A stretch of DNA of 20,319 nt from an uncultured Eubacteriales bacterium (GTDB taxonomy: Bacteria > Bacillota > Clostridia > Christensenellales > Borkfalkiaceae). The DNA is taken from positions 1-20,319 of the forward strand of contig UQZE01000017.1 of the NCBI GenBank assembly GCA_900545325.1, written 5' to 3'. Each line of letters begins with the position of its first letter. The first letter of the stretch is position 1. The position numbers and the translations under genes were made by a program. Positions 6,414 through 14,040 of this stretch are shown here, in pieces. The notes beneath the pieces were generated by a model. It saw nothing but the letters and a program-made list of their open reading frames with translations. It ran no database searches and was not told the DNA's origin.

Positions 6414-7724
6414 ATGGATTTATTCGATTACAATGCGCAGCTCAATAAAAACGCCCTGCAGCCGCTCGCCGAACGCATGCGGGCGCGTACGCTCAGGGAA
6501 TTTATCGGCCAGTCGCATATCGTTTCGGAAACCAGCCTTTTGTCGCGCGCCATCAAAACCGACAGGCTGGGCAGCTGTATCTTCTGGGGCCCGCCGGGCA
6601 CGGGCAAGACCACGCTCGCCAATATCGTGGCGAATTCCACGGGGGGCAATTACGTAAAGCTGAACGCCGTGAACGCGGGCGTTGCGGACGTGAAGTCGGC
6701 GGCGGAAAAGGCGCGCGGCGATCTGAAACTTTACGGTAAACGCACCTATCTGCTGCTCGACGAATGCCACCGTTTCAATAAAGCGCAGTCGGATTCCTTG
6801 CTTCCGTATATCGAATGCGGGGATATTGTGTTCATAGGCTCGACTACGGAAAATCCCTACGCGGCCATGACGCCCGCCATCGTGTCGCGCTGCCGCGTGT
6901 TCGAATTCAGAAAACTGGAGGAAAGCGATATCGAGGGCGCGTTGAAAAAAGCGGCCGCCGATCGGGAACGCGGTCTCGGAAACATGCTTTTGAAAGTGGA
7001 TGAAGAGGCGTACCGCCATTTCGCCTCCATGGCGGCGGGCGACCTCAGGGTGGCGTACAACGCGCTCGAACTCGCCGCGCTCACGACGTCGGCGGATAAA
7101 GAGGGCGTGGTTCATATCACCTTGCGCGACGCGGAGGAATCCATTCAGCGCAAGGCTCTTTCCTACGACGAAAACCTGTATTACGACATGCTTTCCGCAT
7201 TCTGCAAGAGCCTCAGGGGGAGCGATCCCGACGCCGCGCTGTACTACATGCACCGCCTGATCAACGGCGGGTGCGACCCGATGCTTATCGCGCGGCGGCT
7301 GGTCGCGCACGCGAGCGAGGACGTGGGCATGGCGGATTCCCGCGCGCTCGTCGTGGCGGTTTCCGCCATGACCGCTTTCGAGAAGATGGGAAAGCCCGAG
7401 GGCTTAATCCCGCTGACGCACGCCGTCATTTACGTATGCGAGGCCCCCAAGTCCAATTCCGTCATCGTGGCGATGGAGCGCGCCATAGACGACGCCGTGA
7501 AGAGAAAGGACGACGCCGTTCCCCCGCACCTCAAAAACGCCGTGTACGGCAGCAAGGAGGATAAAGAAAAGTCGGCGCAGTACAAATACGTGCACGATTA
7601 CGGCGGATATGTGAAACAGCAGTATCTGCCCGATTCCCTCGTCGGCGCGGTGTATTACGAACCCAAGGACGCGGGCGAGGAAAGGGCGGTGAAAGAGCGC
7701 CGCCGCGCCAGGAACGGAGAGTAA
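6414..7724 (+). CDS. rarA: Replication-associated recombination protein A (MgsA/RarA AAA+ ATPase)
   Basis: RarA is a clamp-loader-like AAA+ ATPase that acts at stalled replication forks and interacts with single-stranded DNA-binding protein. The 436-residue product has normal length. It shows Walker A GPPGTGKT at 59-66, Walker B LLLDECHR at 113-120, sensor 1 GSTTENP at 142-148 and the arginine-finger region SRCR at 158-161. The C-terminal tetramerisation domain ends with the family block YVHDYGGYVKQQYLPDSL. It lies between two divergent or convergent neighbours, has its own promoter, and looks monocistronic, ending before the bidirectional terminator at 7895. Some 170 bases between its stop and the terminator hold nothing I can identify. 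Confidence 0.96.
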   Translation: MDLFDYNAQLNKNALQPLAERMRARTLREFIGQSHIVSETSLLSRAIKTDRLGSCIFWGPPGTGKTTLANIVANSTGGNYVKLNAVNAGVADVKSAAEKARGDLKLYGKRTYLLLDECHRFNKAQSDSLLPYIECGDIVFIGSTTENPYAAMTPAIVSRCRVFEFRKLEESDIEGALKKAAADRERGLGNMLLKVDEEAYRHFASMAAGDLRVAYNALELAALTTSADKEGVVHITLRDAEESIQRKALSYDENLYYDMLSAFCKSLRGSDPDAALYYMHRLINGGCDPMLIARRLVAHASEDVGMADSRALVVAVSAMTAFEKMGKPEGLIPLTHAVIYVCEAPKSNSVIVAMERAIDDAVKRKDDAVPPHLKNAVYGSKEDKEKSAQYKYVHDYGGYVKQQYLPDSLVGAVYYEPKDAGEERAVKERRRARNGE

Positions 7725-7894
7725 ATTTGAAGTAAATCGCCGTAAATTTTTTGCCGGCGCAAGACGCCCGACGGGGCGGCGGGTAAAACTCGGCGCGCCG
7801 CCCGAAAGGAATTCTTGCGCGGCGGCATGCGGATGAAAGCGTTTTCCGCGCGGGCCGTCCCGCGGCGAAAAGCATAGACTTTCAAAACAAAAAA

Positions 7895-7930
7895 TAACGC
7901 GCGTTCCTTAGCGGGAAACGCGCGTTTTAT
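7895..7930. terminator. Bidirectional terminator between rarA and tmcAL
   Basis: AACGCGCG at 7896-7903 pairs with CGCGCGTT at 7919-7926, with additional TT/AA and CC/GG pairs across a short loop. T-rich tracts follow on the plus strand (7925 onwards) and, as A-rich sequence at 7885-7897, on the minus strand. It serves the two convergent genes and overlaps the tmcAL stop codon. Confidence 0.8.
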
Positions 7931-9114
7931 TATTTTTCGTCGGGGACGATGAGGGTGAAATATTCGTTCTGCTTTACGCCCGAAACGATGGAAAAGAGAT
8001 CGCACGCCGTAACGTCCTTTTCAAAACATTCGAGCGCGGTCTTTTCCAGCGCGCGGTAATCGCTCTTGCGCATGAGCACGGGCACTTTCGCCCGCTGTCT
8101 GATCTCGCTTACGAGCGGCATGGCCGATTCTTTCATGGCAAGCACCTTGATATAAAGGTCGCTCTTCATGCATTTTTGCACGAAGTCCTCCGTGATGCGC
8201 AGAAAGTTCGCCAAAAAAATGCGCCGCACCCGCGCCATGGTGTAGCGCTTCGTCGAAACTTTTTCTAAAAGATCGTCATATAAAAGGTTGTCTTTCAGAA
8301 GCGCCTTGATGCGGTTTTCCAGTCCCTCGGTGCAGTCGGATATCTTTTCCAGCTCTTCGGCCGTGGAGGTAACGAGCGCCGCCATCACGGCGGGGCGGAA
8401 GTCCGGCGGCAGGTCGGGCAGATCTTCGTATACGTATTTCGGCAGGTATTTTTTAATCTTCTTTTTCTTTCCCTCCCGCAGTTGGGCGCGTATGCTCTGC
8501 GCGCTCGTTATATACTTTTGCAGCTTTACGTCGTTATGGATGTTTTCGCGCAGGAAAGGGTAAAGTTCCAGGTCTGCCTGCCATTTGAGCGCGGCCTTGG
8601 CGTATTCCAGCGCGAGAATGTTGTTCGGCGAAGAAACGATGCTCTCGTCGAGATCGGGCAGATCGAGCTTTTTCACCGCGTTGAACTTTGCCTTCGCCAG
8701 CGAAACGCCCGTTTCGAGCTCGCGTTTGAGCGCCTGACGGAATTCCTTCGTTTCCGAAAGCATGGCGCGCGCGGCGTTTCTATAAGTGGCCGCGTCGCCC
8801 GATTCCACGCCGAAACAGAGCGAATCCGTCACGCCCAGGCTCTTGATGATTTTGACTGCGCCCGTGGCGAATAGTTCGGCGTTGGCGGTGGCGAACACGG
8901 CGGGAAGTTCTATCACGAGGTCGGCCCCCGCGTAAACGGCGTGCTTCGCCCGCGCGTACTTGTCGAGAACGGCCCCCTCGCCCCGCTCGCAGAAATCGCC
9001 CGACATCACTACGGTGAGCGTTTCCGCCCCGCAATCGCGTCTGATGTGGTCTATCAGCCTGAGGTGCCCCGTATGCAGGGGATTGTACTCGGCGATGCAA
9101 GCGCAATTTTTCAT
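7930..9114 (-). CDS. tmcAL: tRNA(Met) cytidine acetate ligase
   Basis: TmcAL (YlbM) makes N4-acetylcytidine at the wobble base of elongator tRNA-Met, using acetate and ATP through an acetyl-adenylate. The 394-residue product begins with ACIAEYNPLHTGH at 5-17, where H14-x-G-H17 is the nucleotidyltransferase signature. MSGDFCERGEGAVLDKYARA and GADLVIELP follow, then SPNNILALEY. GGGAG nine bases upstream supports ATG 9114. It is divergent from pta-ackA, whose pathway produces the acetate this enzyme uses, and this neighbourhood recurs in Firmicutes. Its probable promoter faces that of pta across a palindrome at 9169-9187. Confidence 0.94.
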   Translation of the reverse strand: MKNCACIAEYNPLHTGHLRLIDHIRRDCGAETLTVVMSGDFCERGEGAVLDKYARAKHAVYAGADLVIELPAVFATANAELFATGAVKIIKSLGVTDSLCFGVESGDAATYRNAARAMLSETKEFRQALKRELETGVSLAKAKFNAVKKLDLPDLDESIVSSPNNILALEYAKAALKWQADLELYPFLRENIHNDVKLQKYITSAQSIRAQLREGKKKKIKKYLPKYVYEDLPDLPPDFRPAVMAALVTSTAEELEKISDCTEGLENRIKALLKDNLLYDDLLEKVSTKRYTMARVRRIFLANFLRITEDFVQKCMKSDLYIKVLAMKESAMPLVSEIRQRAKVPVLMRKSDYRALEKTALECFEKDVTACDLFSIVSGVKQNEYFTLIVPDEK

Positions 9115-9134
9115 AAAAAAATCTCCCGTTCTTA

Positions 9135-9163
9135 TTTACAATTCCAGTCGAATGTTGTATAAT
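9135..9163 (+). promoter_or_regulatory. Promoter of pta-ackA
   Basis: TTTACA (9135-9140), 17-base spacer, TATAAT (9158-9163): 11 of 12 consensus bases. The start of transcription should be near A9170, at the base of the hairpin 9169-9187, which leaves an 80-base leader before pta. Confidence 0.75.
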
Positions 9164-9168
9164 TGATA

Positions 9169-9187
9169 AAGGCGGGCATACCGCCTT
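9169..9187. repeat. Palindrome between facing promoters of tmcAL and pta
   Basis: AAGGCGG (9169-9175), five-base spacer GCATA, CCGCCTT (9181-9187): a perfect 7-bp inverted repeat. It is centred between the TATAAT of pta (ending 9163) and the minus-strand TATAAT at 9199-9194, so each predicted start site falls on one edge of it. It may be a repressor operator, or a stabilising hairpin at the 5' end of both mRNAs. Confidence 0.7.
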
Positions 9188-9193
9188 ATTGCT

Positions 9194-9222
9194 ATTATAC
9201 ACCAAATCGGACGGAAAATAAA
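9194..9222 (-). promoter_or_regulatory. Probable promoter of tmcAL
   Basis: On the minus strand a perfect TATAAT (9199-9194) has a weak -35, TTTATT (9222-9217), at 17 bases. The start would be near 9187, giving a leader of about 73 bases that opens with the same hairpin as the pta transcript. Confidence 0.45.
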
Positions 9223-9249
9223 GAAATTTTTAATTCAGGAGAGTGGAAC

Positions 9250-10248
9250 ATGTCAAATTTTTTGGATGAGATTCTGGAAAAGTCCAGAAAACTGTCTAAG
9301 ACCATCGTTCTCCCCGAGGGCGAGGACGAAAGAGTGGTGAAGGCCGCGGCGGACGCGCAGGTGAGGGGGATTGCAAATATCGTCCTTCTGGGCGACGAGG
9401 CGGAGATCAGAAAAAACAACCCCGAAGAAAATCTGGACGGCGTTACCATCGTCAATCCCAAGACCAGCCCCAAACGGGCGGAATACGCCAAACTTTTATA
9501 TGAACTGAGAAAGAACAAGGGCATGACGGAGGAGGACGCGGACAAGCTCTCTTACGACAATACCTATTTCGGCGTGCTCATGCTCAAAGCGGGCGACGCG
9601 GACGGCCTCGTTTCGGGCGCGTGCCATTCCACGGCAAACACGCTGCGCCCCGGCCTGCAGATCGTAAAGACCATGCCCGGCGTGCCCCTCGTTTCCAGCT
9701 ATTTTCTGATGATACCGCCCAAAACGGGCAACCAGTACGTATCGGGCGGCGCGCTCGTGTTCGCGGATTGCGGCATCAATCAGAACCCCACTTCGGAAGA
9801 ACTCGCCTACATCGCCATCGCCTCCGAAAAGAGCGCGCGGACGATCGCGGGGCTCGATCCGAAAATCGCCTTCCTTTCCCATTCCACCAAAGGCAGCGCC
9901 AAGCATGCGGATGTGGACAAGGTGAGAAACGCCGCGGAAAAACTGCACGAACTCGCGCCCGACATCGTGGCGGACGGCGAACTGCAGCTCGACGCCGCGC
10001 TCGACCCCTCCGTCGCCCGCCTCAAAGCGCCTAATTCCAGCGTGGCGGGCAAGGCCAACGTGCTCGTCTTCCCCGACCTCGACGCGGGCAATATCGGTTA
10101 TAAGCTCGTGGAACGCCTCGGCGGCTTTATGGCGGTAGGGCCGATCTGCCAGGGTTTTGCAAAGCCCATCAACGACCTTTCGAGAGGGTGTAAGGTGGCG
10201 GATATCGTCGCGGCGGTGGCCATTACGGCTATCCAGACGCAGAATTAA
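9250..10248 (+). CDS. pta: Phosphate acetyltransferase
   Basis: Pta converts acetyl-CoA and phosphate to acetyl phosphate, the first step of fermentative acetate production. AGGAGAG at 9238-9244 places the start at ATG 9250, giving 332 residues, the usual length of the short clostridial and Bacillus type; upstream in-frame codons lie in the promoter region. Conserved blocks include VLPEGEDERVV near the N-terminus, GACHSTANTLRPGLQIVKT, HSTKGSAKH, DGELQLDAAL and DLDAGNIGYKLVERLGG, ending with INDLSRGC. It is followed 16 bases later by ackA, with which it forms an operon. Confidence 0.97.
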   Translation: MSNFLDEILEKSRKLSKTIVLPEGEDERVVKAAADAQVRGIANIVLLGDEAEIRKNNPEENLDGVTIVNPKTSPKRAEYAKLLYELRKNKGMTEEDADKLSYDNTYFGVLMLKAGDADGLVSGACHSTANTLRPGLQIVKTMPGVPLVSSYFLMIPPKTGNQYVSGGALVFADCGINQNPTSEELAYIAIASEKSARTIAGLDPKIAFLSHSTKGSAKHADVDKVRNAAEKLHELAPDIVADGELQLDAALDPSVARLKAPNSSVAGKANVLVFPDLDAGNIGYKLVERLGGFMAVGPICQGFAKPINDLSRGCKVADIVAAVAITAIQTQN

Positions 10249-10264
10249 AGGGAGGAAACAAGAA

Positions 10265-11464
10265 ATGAAGATACTCGTCATCAACGCGGGCAGTTCGTCT
10301 TTGAAATACCAGCTTATCGACATGGCGGACGAAAGCGTCGTGCTCAAGGGGCTTTGCGAACGCATCACCGCCAAGGGCGGCAAACTCACGCAGAAGACGT
10401 TCGAGGGCAAGGAACTCGTAATCGAGCAGGATATGCCCACGCATAAAGAGGCGATGGAGCTTGTGCTCAAAGCCATGCTCGACCCCGAAAAGGGCGCGCT
10501 GAAAAATATGGACGAAATCAGCGCCGTGGGGCACAGGGTGCTCCATTCGGGCGAAGATTTCAAAACCTCGGTCGTGATCGACGAGGAAGTTATCAGGATC
10601 TGCGAAAAGAACGTCGATCTCGGGCCGCTCCACATGCCTGGCAATATCGCCTGCATCAAGAGCTGCCGCGAGGTAATGCAGGGCGTGCCGATGGTCGCGG
10701 TGTTCGACACCACCTTCCATTCCACCATGCCCCCCAAGGCGTTTATGTACGGCATACCTTACGAAGTTTACGAACGGTTTAAGGTGAGAAAGTACGGGTT
10801 CCACGGCACTTCCCATAAATTCGTTTCCGAAGAAACCGCAAAGATTCTCGGCACCGAAAACTGCAGGCTCATCATCTGCCACCTCGGCAACGGTTCGTCC
10901 ATATCCGCGGTGAAGGACGGCAAGTGTCAGGATACATCGATGGGGTTCACCCCGCTCGAAGGTCTGGTCATGGGCACGCGCAGCGGCGACATAGATCCCG
11001 CGGCGGTGGATTATATGCGTGTAAAACTCGGTTTGAAACCCGAAGAAGTGGTGGATTACCTCAATAAAAAGTGCGGCATGCTGGGCATCAGCGGCCTTTC
11101 GAGCGACTGCCGCGACCTCACGGCCGCCATGGAAAAGGGCGACGAGAGGGCGCGCCTCGCGTTGGAAATGACGGCCTACCGCGTGAAAAAGTACGTCGGC
11201 AGCTATGCCGCGGCGCTCGGCGGCGCGGACGCAATCGTCTTTACGGGCGGGATCGGCGAACATTCCCCGCTGATCCGCGACCTCGTTCTGCGCGATATGG
11301 AGTACATGGGCGTGGAGTACGACGCGGCGGCAAACGCCGCTTACCCGCACGCGGGCGTGGGCGTTCTGAGCAAGCCTTCTTCAAAGGTCAAAGTGCTCAT
11401 CGTGCCGACCAACGAAGAACTTTCCATCGCGAGAGAAACCGTGGAACTGACCAAAAAAGCGTGA
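10265..11464 (+). CDS. ackA: Acetate kinase
   Basis: AckA transfers the phosphate of acetyl phosphate to ADP, yielding ATP and acetate. The 399-residue product carries NAGSSSLKYQL at 7-17 and the residues known to matter in the Methanosarcina enzyme at matching positions: R91 in GHRVLHSG, D148 in FDTT, H180 in YGFHGTSH, R239 in GTRSGD and E384 in PTNEEL. GGAGG at 10251-10255 precedes ATG 10265. It completes the Pta-AckA pathway. No T-tracted terminator follows; an imperfect stem without a T run lies at 11465-11498, so some read-through into DUF177-rpmF is possible. Confidence 0.98.
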   Translation: MKILVINAGSSSLKYQLIDMADESVVLKGLCERITAKGGKLTQKTFEGKELVIEQDMPTHKEAMELVLKAMLDPEKGALKNMDEISAVGHRVLHSGEDFKTSVVIDEEVIRICEKNVDLGPLHMPGNIACIKSCREVMQGVPMVAVFDTTFHSTMPPKAFMYGIPYEVYERFKVRKYGFHGTSHKFVSEETAKILGTENCRLIICHLGNGSSISAVKDGKCQDTSMGFTPLEGLVMGTRSGDIDPAAVDYMRVKLGLKPEEVVDYLNKKCGMLGISGLSSDCRDLTAAMEKGDERARLALEMTAYRVKKYVGSYAAALGGADAIVFTGGIGEHSPLIRDLVLRDMEYMGVEYDAAANAAYPHAGVGVLSKPSSKVKVLIVPTNEELSIARETVELTKKA

Positions 11465-11522
11465 TTTTACGCTGAAAGTCAGCCTAAACCCCGTAAAAAA
11501 GCGAAAAAACACGTTAAAAAAG

Positions 11523-11551
11523 TTGACAATGCGGGGATAATATAATAAAAT
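11523..11551 (+). promoter_or_regulatory. Promoter of DUF177-rpmF
   Basis: TTGACA (11523-11528), 17 bases, TAAAAT (11546-11551): 11 of 12 consensus bases. The predicted start is near 11558, about 29 bases before the DUF177 ATG. Confidence 0.75.
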
Positions 11552-11586
11552 AATTAGGCTTGAACGCTTAAAGCAAGACGGCAAAT

Positions 11587-11985
11587 ATGATTATAGATTT
11601 AAAAGAGATCAGAAAAAGAGGGAAAACGGAGGAGGATTTTTTCTTCGAATACGTTCCCGAGGGGCAGCTCGTTTCCATTCCGAACGTCGCGCTCGTGCCG
11701 CCCGTAAAGGTGCTCGGCAGGATCGTGCTGACGGGACGGAACTCTGCGTTGGTCGAGGCGGAGATTTCTTTCACGCTCGCGGGCGAATGCACGAAATGCC
11801 TTTCGCAGACGGAAAAGAGCTTTGCCGTTTCCATGGCGGAGGAATTTTCTTCCGACGGCGCGGAGGGCGCTTACGAATACCGTTCCGATAAAGTGGATCT
11901 GACGAAAGCGGTGGACGATAAACTGATTCTGGAGATGCCGATGTCCTTCGTTTGCAGCGAAGACTGCAAAGGCATAGAAATTTAA
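11587..11985 (+). CDS. DUF177 (YceD/YlbN) protein, C-terminally short
   Basis: YceD-family proteins are encoded just before rpmF in most bacteria and have been linked to 23S rRNA and large-subunit maturation. This 132-residue member has the central CTKCL pair (about 75-78) and the end motif CSEDCKG at about 122-128. It then stops after IEI, whereas relatives usually continue with a further Cys pair (pattern GLCxxCG) and a short tail, for about 160-175 residues. The following bases do not encode the missing part in any frame, so this is not a simple frameshift. No strong Shine-Dalgarno precedes the ATG. It is co-transcribed with rpmF, 36 bases downstream. Confidence 0.88.
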   Translation: MIIDLKEIRKRGKTEEDFFFEYVPEGQLVSIPNVALVPPVKVLGRIVLTGRNSALVEAEISFTLAGECTKCLSQTEKSFAVSMAEEFSSDGAEGAYEYRSDKVDLTKAVDDKLILEMPMSFVCSEDCKGIEI

Positions 11986-12021
11986 GATTTAAGCGCAATA
12001 CGATAAAAGAGGTGTAGAAAA

Positions 12022-12213
12022 ATGGCTGTTCAAAAGAGTAAAACGTCGAAACAGAGAACGAATAAGAGGTGGGCGAACTTCAAGGTGGCGGCTCCCACGC
12101 TGACGGAATGCCCGCAGTGCCACGAGCTGAAAGTCCCGCACAAAGTTTGCAAGAAGTGCGGCTACTACGACGGCGTGCAGGTCGTGGAGCAGAAAGAAAA
12201 GAAAGAAGACTGA
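12022..12213 (+). CDS. rpmF: Ribosomal protein bL32
   Basis: The 63-residue product is a zinc-type bL32 of the large subunit. It starts MAVQKSKTSKQRTNKRWAN and has the ribbon CPQC...CKKC at residues 31-34 and 44-47. AGAGGTG lies 9 bases before ATG. The Lys/Glu-rich end is normal for the family. A terminator follows at 12236, ending the DUF177-rpmF unit. Confidence 0.97.
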   Translation: MAVQKSKTSKQRTNKRWANFKVAAPTLTECPQCHELKVPHKVCKKCGYYDGVQVVEQKEKKED

Positions 12214-12235
12214 AACTTTCTTTATCGCGGACTTT

Positions 12236-12262
12236 AAGCGGATAGCATTCTATCCGCTTTTT
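12236..12262 (+). terminator. Intrinsic terminator after rpmF
   Basis: AAGCGGATAG (12236-12245) pairs perfectly with CTATCCGCTT (12250-12259) around CATT, running into five T at 12258-12262. Confidence 0.88.
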
Positions 12263-12290
12263 GCATTTTTAAAGTTTTTCGGAGGGAGAA

Positions 12291-12758
12291 ATGATTCGCA
12301 GAGCAAAAAAAGAGGATATTCCCGCGCTGGCGGGGCTTGCGGCGAAGATGTGGAGCGGTACGGCGGAGGAGCTTGCCGGGGAATTTGGCGGGATATTCGG
12401 CGGCGACGCCGCCTTTTTCCTCTGCGAGGAGGACGGCGCGGCGGTCGCGTTCGCGCAATGCCAGATACGCCGCGATTACGTGGAGGGGACCTCGGGCGGT
12501 CCCACGGGATATCTTGAGGGAATTTACGTGGAAGAAAAATACCGCCGCAAGGGGATTGCCTCCGCCCTTCTGGCGGAATGTGAAAGGTGGGCCGCCGGCG
12601 AAGGCTGTGCGGAGTTTGCGAGCGACTGCGGCACGGAAAACGCCGAGAGCATCGCTTTTCATGCGGGCGCGGGGTTCCGCGAGGCGGCCCGCGTCGTTTG
12701 TTTCGTCAAAAACCTCGGACGGCGGCAGACCGCCGATGGCCCGACAAAGTTCAAATAA
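12291..12758 (+). CDS. GNAT acetyltransferase resembling aminoglycoside 6'-N-acetyltransferase
   Basis: The 155-residue product is a GNAT fold protein using acetyl-CoA. The acetyl-CoA loop is IYVEEKYRRKGIASALL at 78-94, with R85-R86-K87-G88-I89-A90. Other blocks are those I associate with chromosomal AAC(6') enzymes: AQC followed by RRDYVEGT at 60-67, GYLEGIYV at 73-80, EFASDC at 108-113 and FHAGAGFREAARVVCF at 123-138. AAC(6') enzymes acetylate the 6'-amino group of drugs such as kanamycin and amikacin. GGAGGG at 12281-12286 sets the start. It is a single gene after the rpmF terminator, and I see no clear promoter, so read-through from rpmF is possible. Activity on aminoglycosides is inferred; other amine substrates are possible. 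Confidence 0.8.
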   Translation: MIRRAKKEDIPALAGLAAKMWSGTAEELAGEFGGIFGGDAAFFLCEEDGAAVAFAQCQIRRDYVEGTSGGPTGYLEGIYVEEKYRRKGIASALLAECERWAAGEGCAEFASDCGTENAESIAFHAGAGFREAARVVCFVKNLGRRQTADGPTKFK

Positions 12759-12761
12759 AGC

Positions 12762-12796
12762 AAAACGCCCTCCGCTATTGCGGAGAGGCGTTTTTT
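12762..12796. terminator. Bidirectional terminator between the GNAT gene and the flippase gene
   Basis: AAAACGCC plus CTCCGC (12762-12775) pairs with GCGGAG plus GGCG and T's (12780-12796), with one A bulge and a TATT loop. A's on the left and six T's on the right allow termination in both directions. It overlaps the stop end of the minus-strand flippase gene. Confidence 0.82.
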
Positions 12797-14037
12797 GTTT
12801 TCGCTTTTTTCTTTGCGCGGCGTTCGTGTTTCGTGCCCGCGAGAGCGACGACGGCGCCGATCACGAGATAGGCGTAAAAACACAGTATGCGCCACACGAT
12901 CATTCCCGTGAAACCGAGGCCGCCCGCGAGGTTGGTCTTGAAGATGAAGTAAAAGGAAAGTTCGCTTGCGCCCGCGTTTCCCGGGGTGGGGATGAACGCT
13001 ACCGACGCGTACAGGATAATGACGATCTGCACCATCTGCAGCCATTCGAGAAAGCCGTTGGCGGGGATGTCGTACGCGAAAGTTTTCAGCGTAAAATACG
13101 CGATGGACGCCATCGCCAGCTGCGAGGCGAACGCACAGACGGCGGCGAGAACGAGCGTCAGTTTGTTTTTGCCGATATTTTTAAGGCAGGCGGCGTTTTT
13201 GCTCACGATGGCGATCGCCTTTTCCGCCGTCTTTTCGGGATCTTTCAAAAGCTTTATCCTGCCGCCGAAACGAATGATGCCCGTTACGATCTTAGTCGTC
13301 GCTTTCGGCATGATGGAAAACACGACAACCAGCACGGGCACCGCCAAATAGGATATCAGGCCTACGATGGACATTGCCTGCGTAGCCGTGGGGATAACGT
13401 GAAAGCTGAATATAAGGCTCAATATGCAAAGTATGATGAAAGCAAACTGCTGCAAGAGAAAACAGCTGACCACCACCGCGGTGGAAGTGCCCGCGTCCAC
13501 GCCGTTTTTCGCCAGCAGGTAGGCCGCGAAAGGCTGTCCGCCCGAACCGAAAGGCGTAACGTAATCGTAAAACTTTGTGATCACGGCGGTTTGCGCCGTA
13601 AGTTTCAGGCGGAATTGTCTTTTGAAGCCGTAAAGCAGCAACGCCGTCTTGAGCCAGTCGAACGCCAGCACGAGCAGACAGGATACGGCGGCCAGAACCA
13701 GATAGTACCAGTTGCCTCCGATCACGGACAGGATTTCGCCGAACGGGAGCGTTTCTTCGCCGCCCGCAAAATCGTTGAACGCCGTCACGGCGATGCTCGC
13801 CGCGCAGATCAGAAAAAATACGGCGAAAAATACGACCTTCTTTTTTCCCGATCTCTTTTTCGGCGGGGCCTCGGCCGCGCCGTCAATCGCGAGCTGCTCA
13901 AAATTTTCCCCGTCCGACGGCGGCGCCGTTTCTTCGGCCGGCTCCGTTCCGGGCGGGGGAGTTTCGCGTACGGGAATGTCGGAAAGGTCTATTTCCAGCT
14001 GTTCCTCTTCGCGCGCGTTGTTGTTTTTATCGTCCAT
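12775..14037 (-). CDS. Flippase-like membrane protein (lysylphosphatidylglycerol synthase TM / UPF0104 family)
   Basis: A 420-residue protein whose first 65 or so residues are hydrophilic, acidic and Pro-rich (probably disordered and cytoplasmic) and end in KKRSGKKK. About eight membrane segments follow. The family motifs TPFGSGGQP, about residue 160, and IPTPGNAGASE, about residue 355, match the flippase-like domain found in MprF and AglD/UPF0104 proteins, which move lipids or lipid-linked molecules across the membrane. No synthase domain is attached, so it is not a full MprF. The start ATG 14037 lies three bases after the rplI stop, with GGAAAG within the rplI end serving as Shine-Dalgarno, so the two are translated from one mRNA. 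The substrate is unknown. Confidence 0.85.
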   Translation of the reverse strand: MDDKNNNAREEEQLEIDLSDIPVRETPPPGTEPAEETAPPSDGENFEQLAIDGAAEAPPKKRSGKKKVVFFAVFFLICAASIAVTAFNDFAGGEETLPFGEILSVIGGNWYYLVLAAVSCLLVLAFDWLKTALLLYGFKRQFRLKLTAQTAVITKFYDYVTPFGSGGQPFAAYLLAKNGVDAGTSTAVVVSCFLLQQFAFIILCILSLIFSFHVIPTATQAMSIVGLISYLAVPVLVVVFSIMPKATTKIVTGIIRFGGRIKLLKDPEKTAEKAIAIVSKNAACLKNIGKNKLTLVLAAVCAFASQLAMASIAYFTLKTFAYDIPANGFLEWLQMVQIVIILYASVAFIPTPGNAGASELSFYFIFKTNLAGGLGFTGMIVWRILCFYAYLVIGAVVALAGTKHERRAKKKAKTKNASPQ

Positions 14038-14040
14038 AAA

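Noticed and set aside
9163..9249. Upstream in-frame start for pta
   Set aside because: It would begin at a TTG within the promoter and leader hairpin; the AGGAG-preceded ATG at 9250 gives the normal family N-terminus.
9496..10755. 419-residue minus-strand ORF opposite pta-ackA
   Set aside because: Antisense to clear pta and ackA; its translation is low-complexity Ser/Thr- and His/Arg-rich.
11465..11498. TTTTAC/GTAAAA with inner GCTGA/TCAGC as the ackA terminator
   Set aside because: The stem is interrupted and no T tract follows on the plus strand, so I do not call a terminator.
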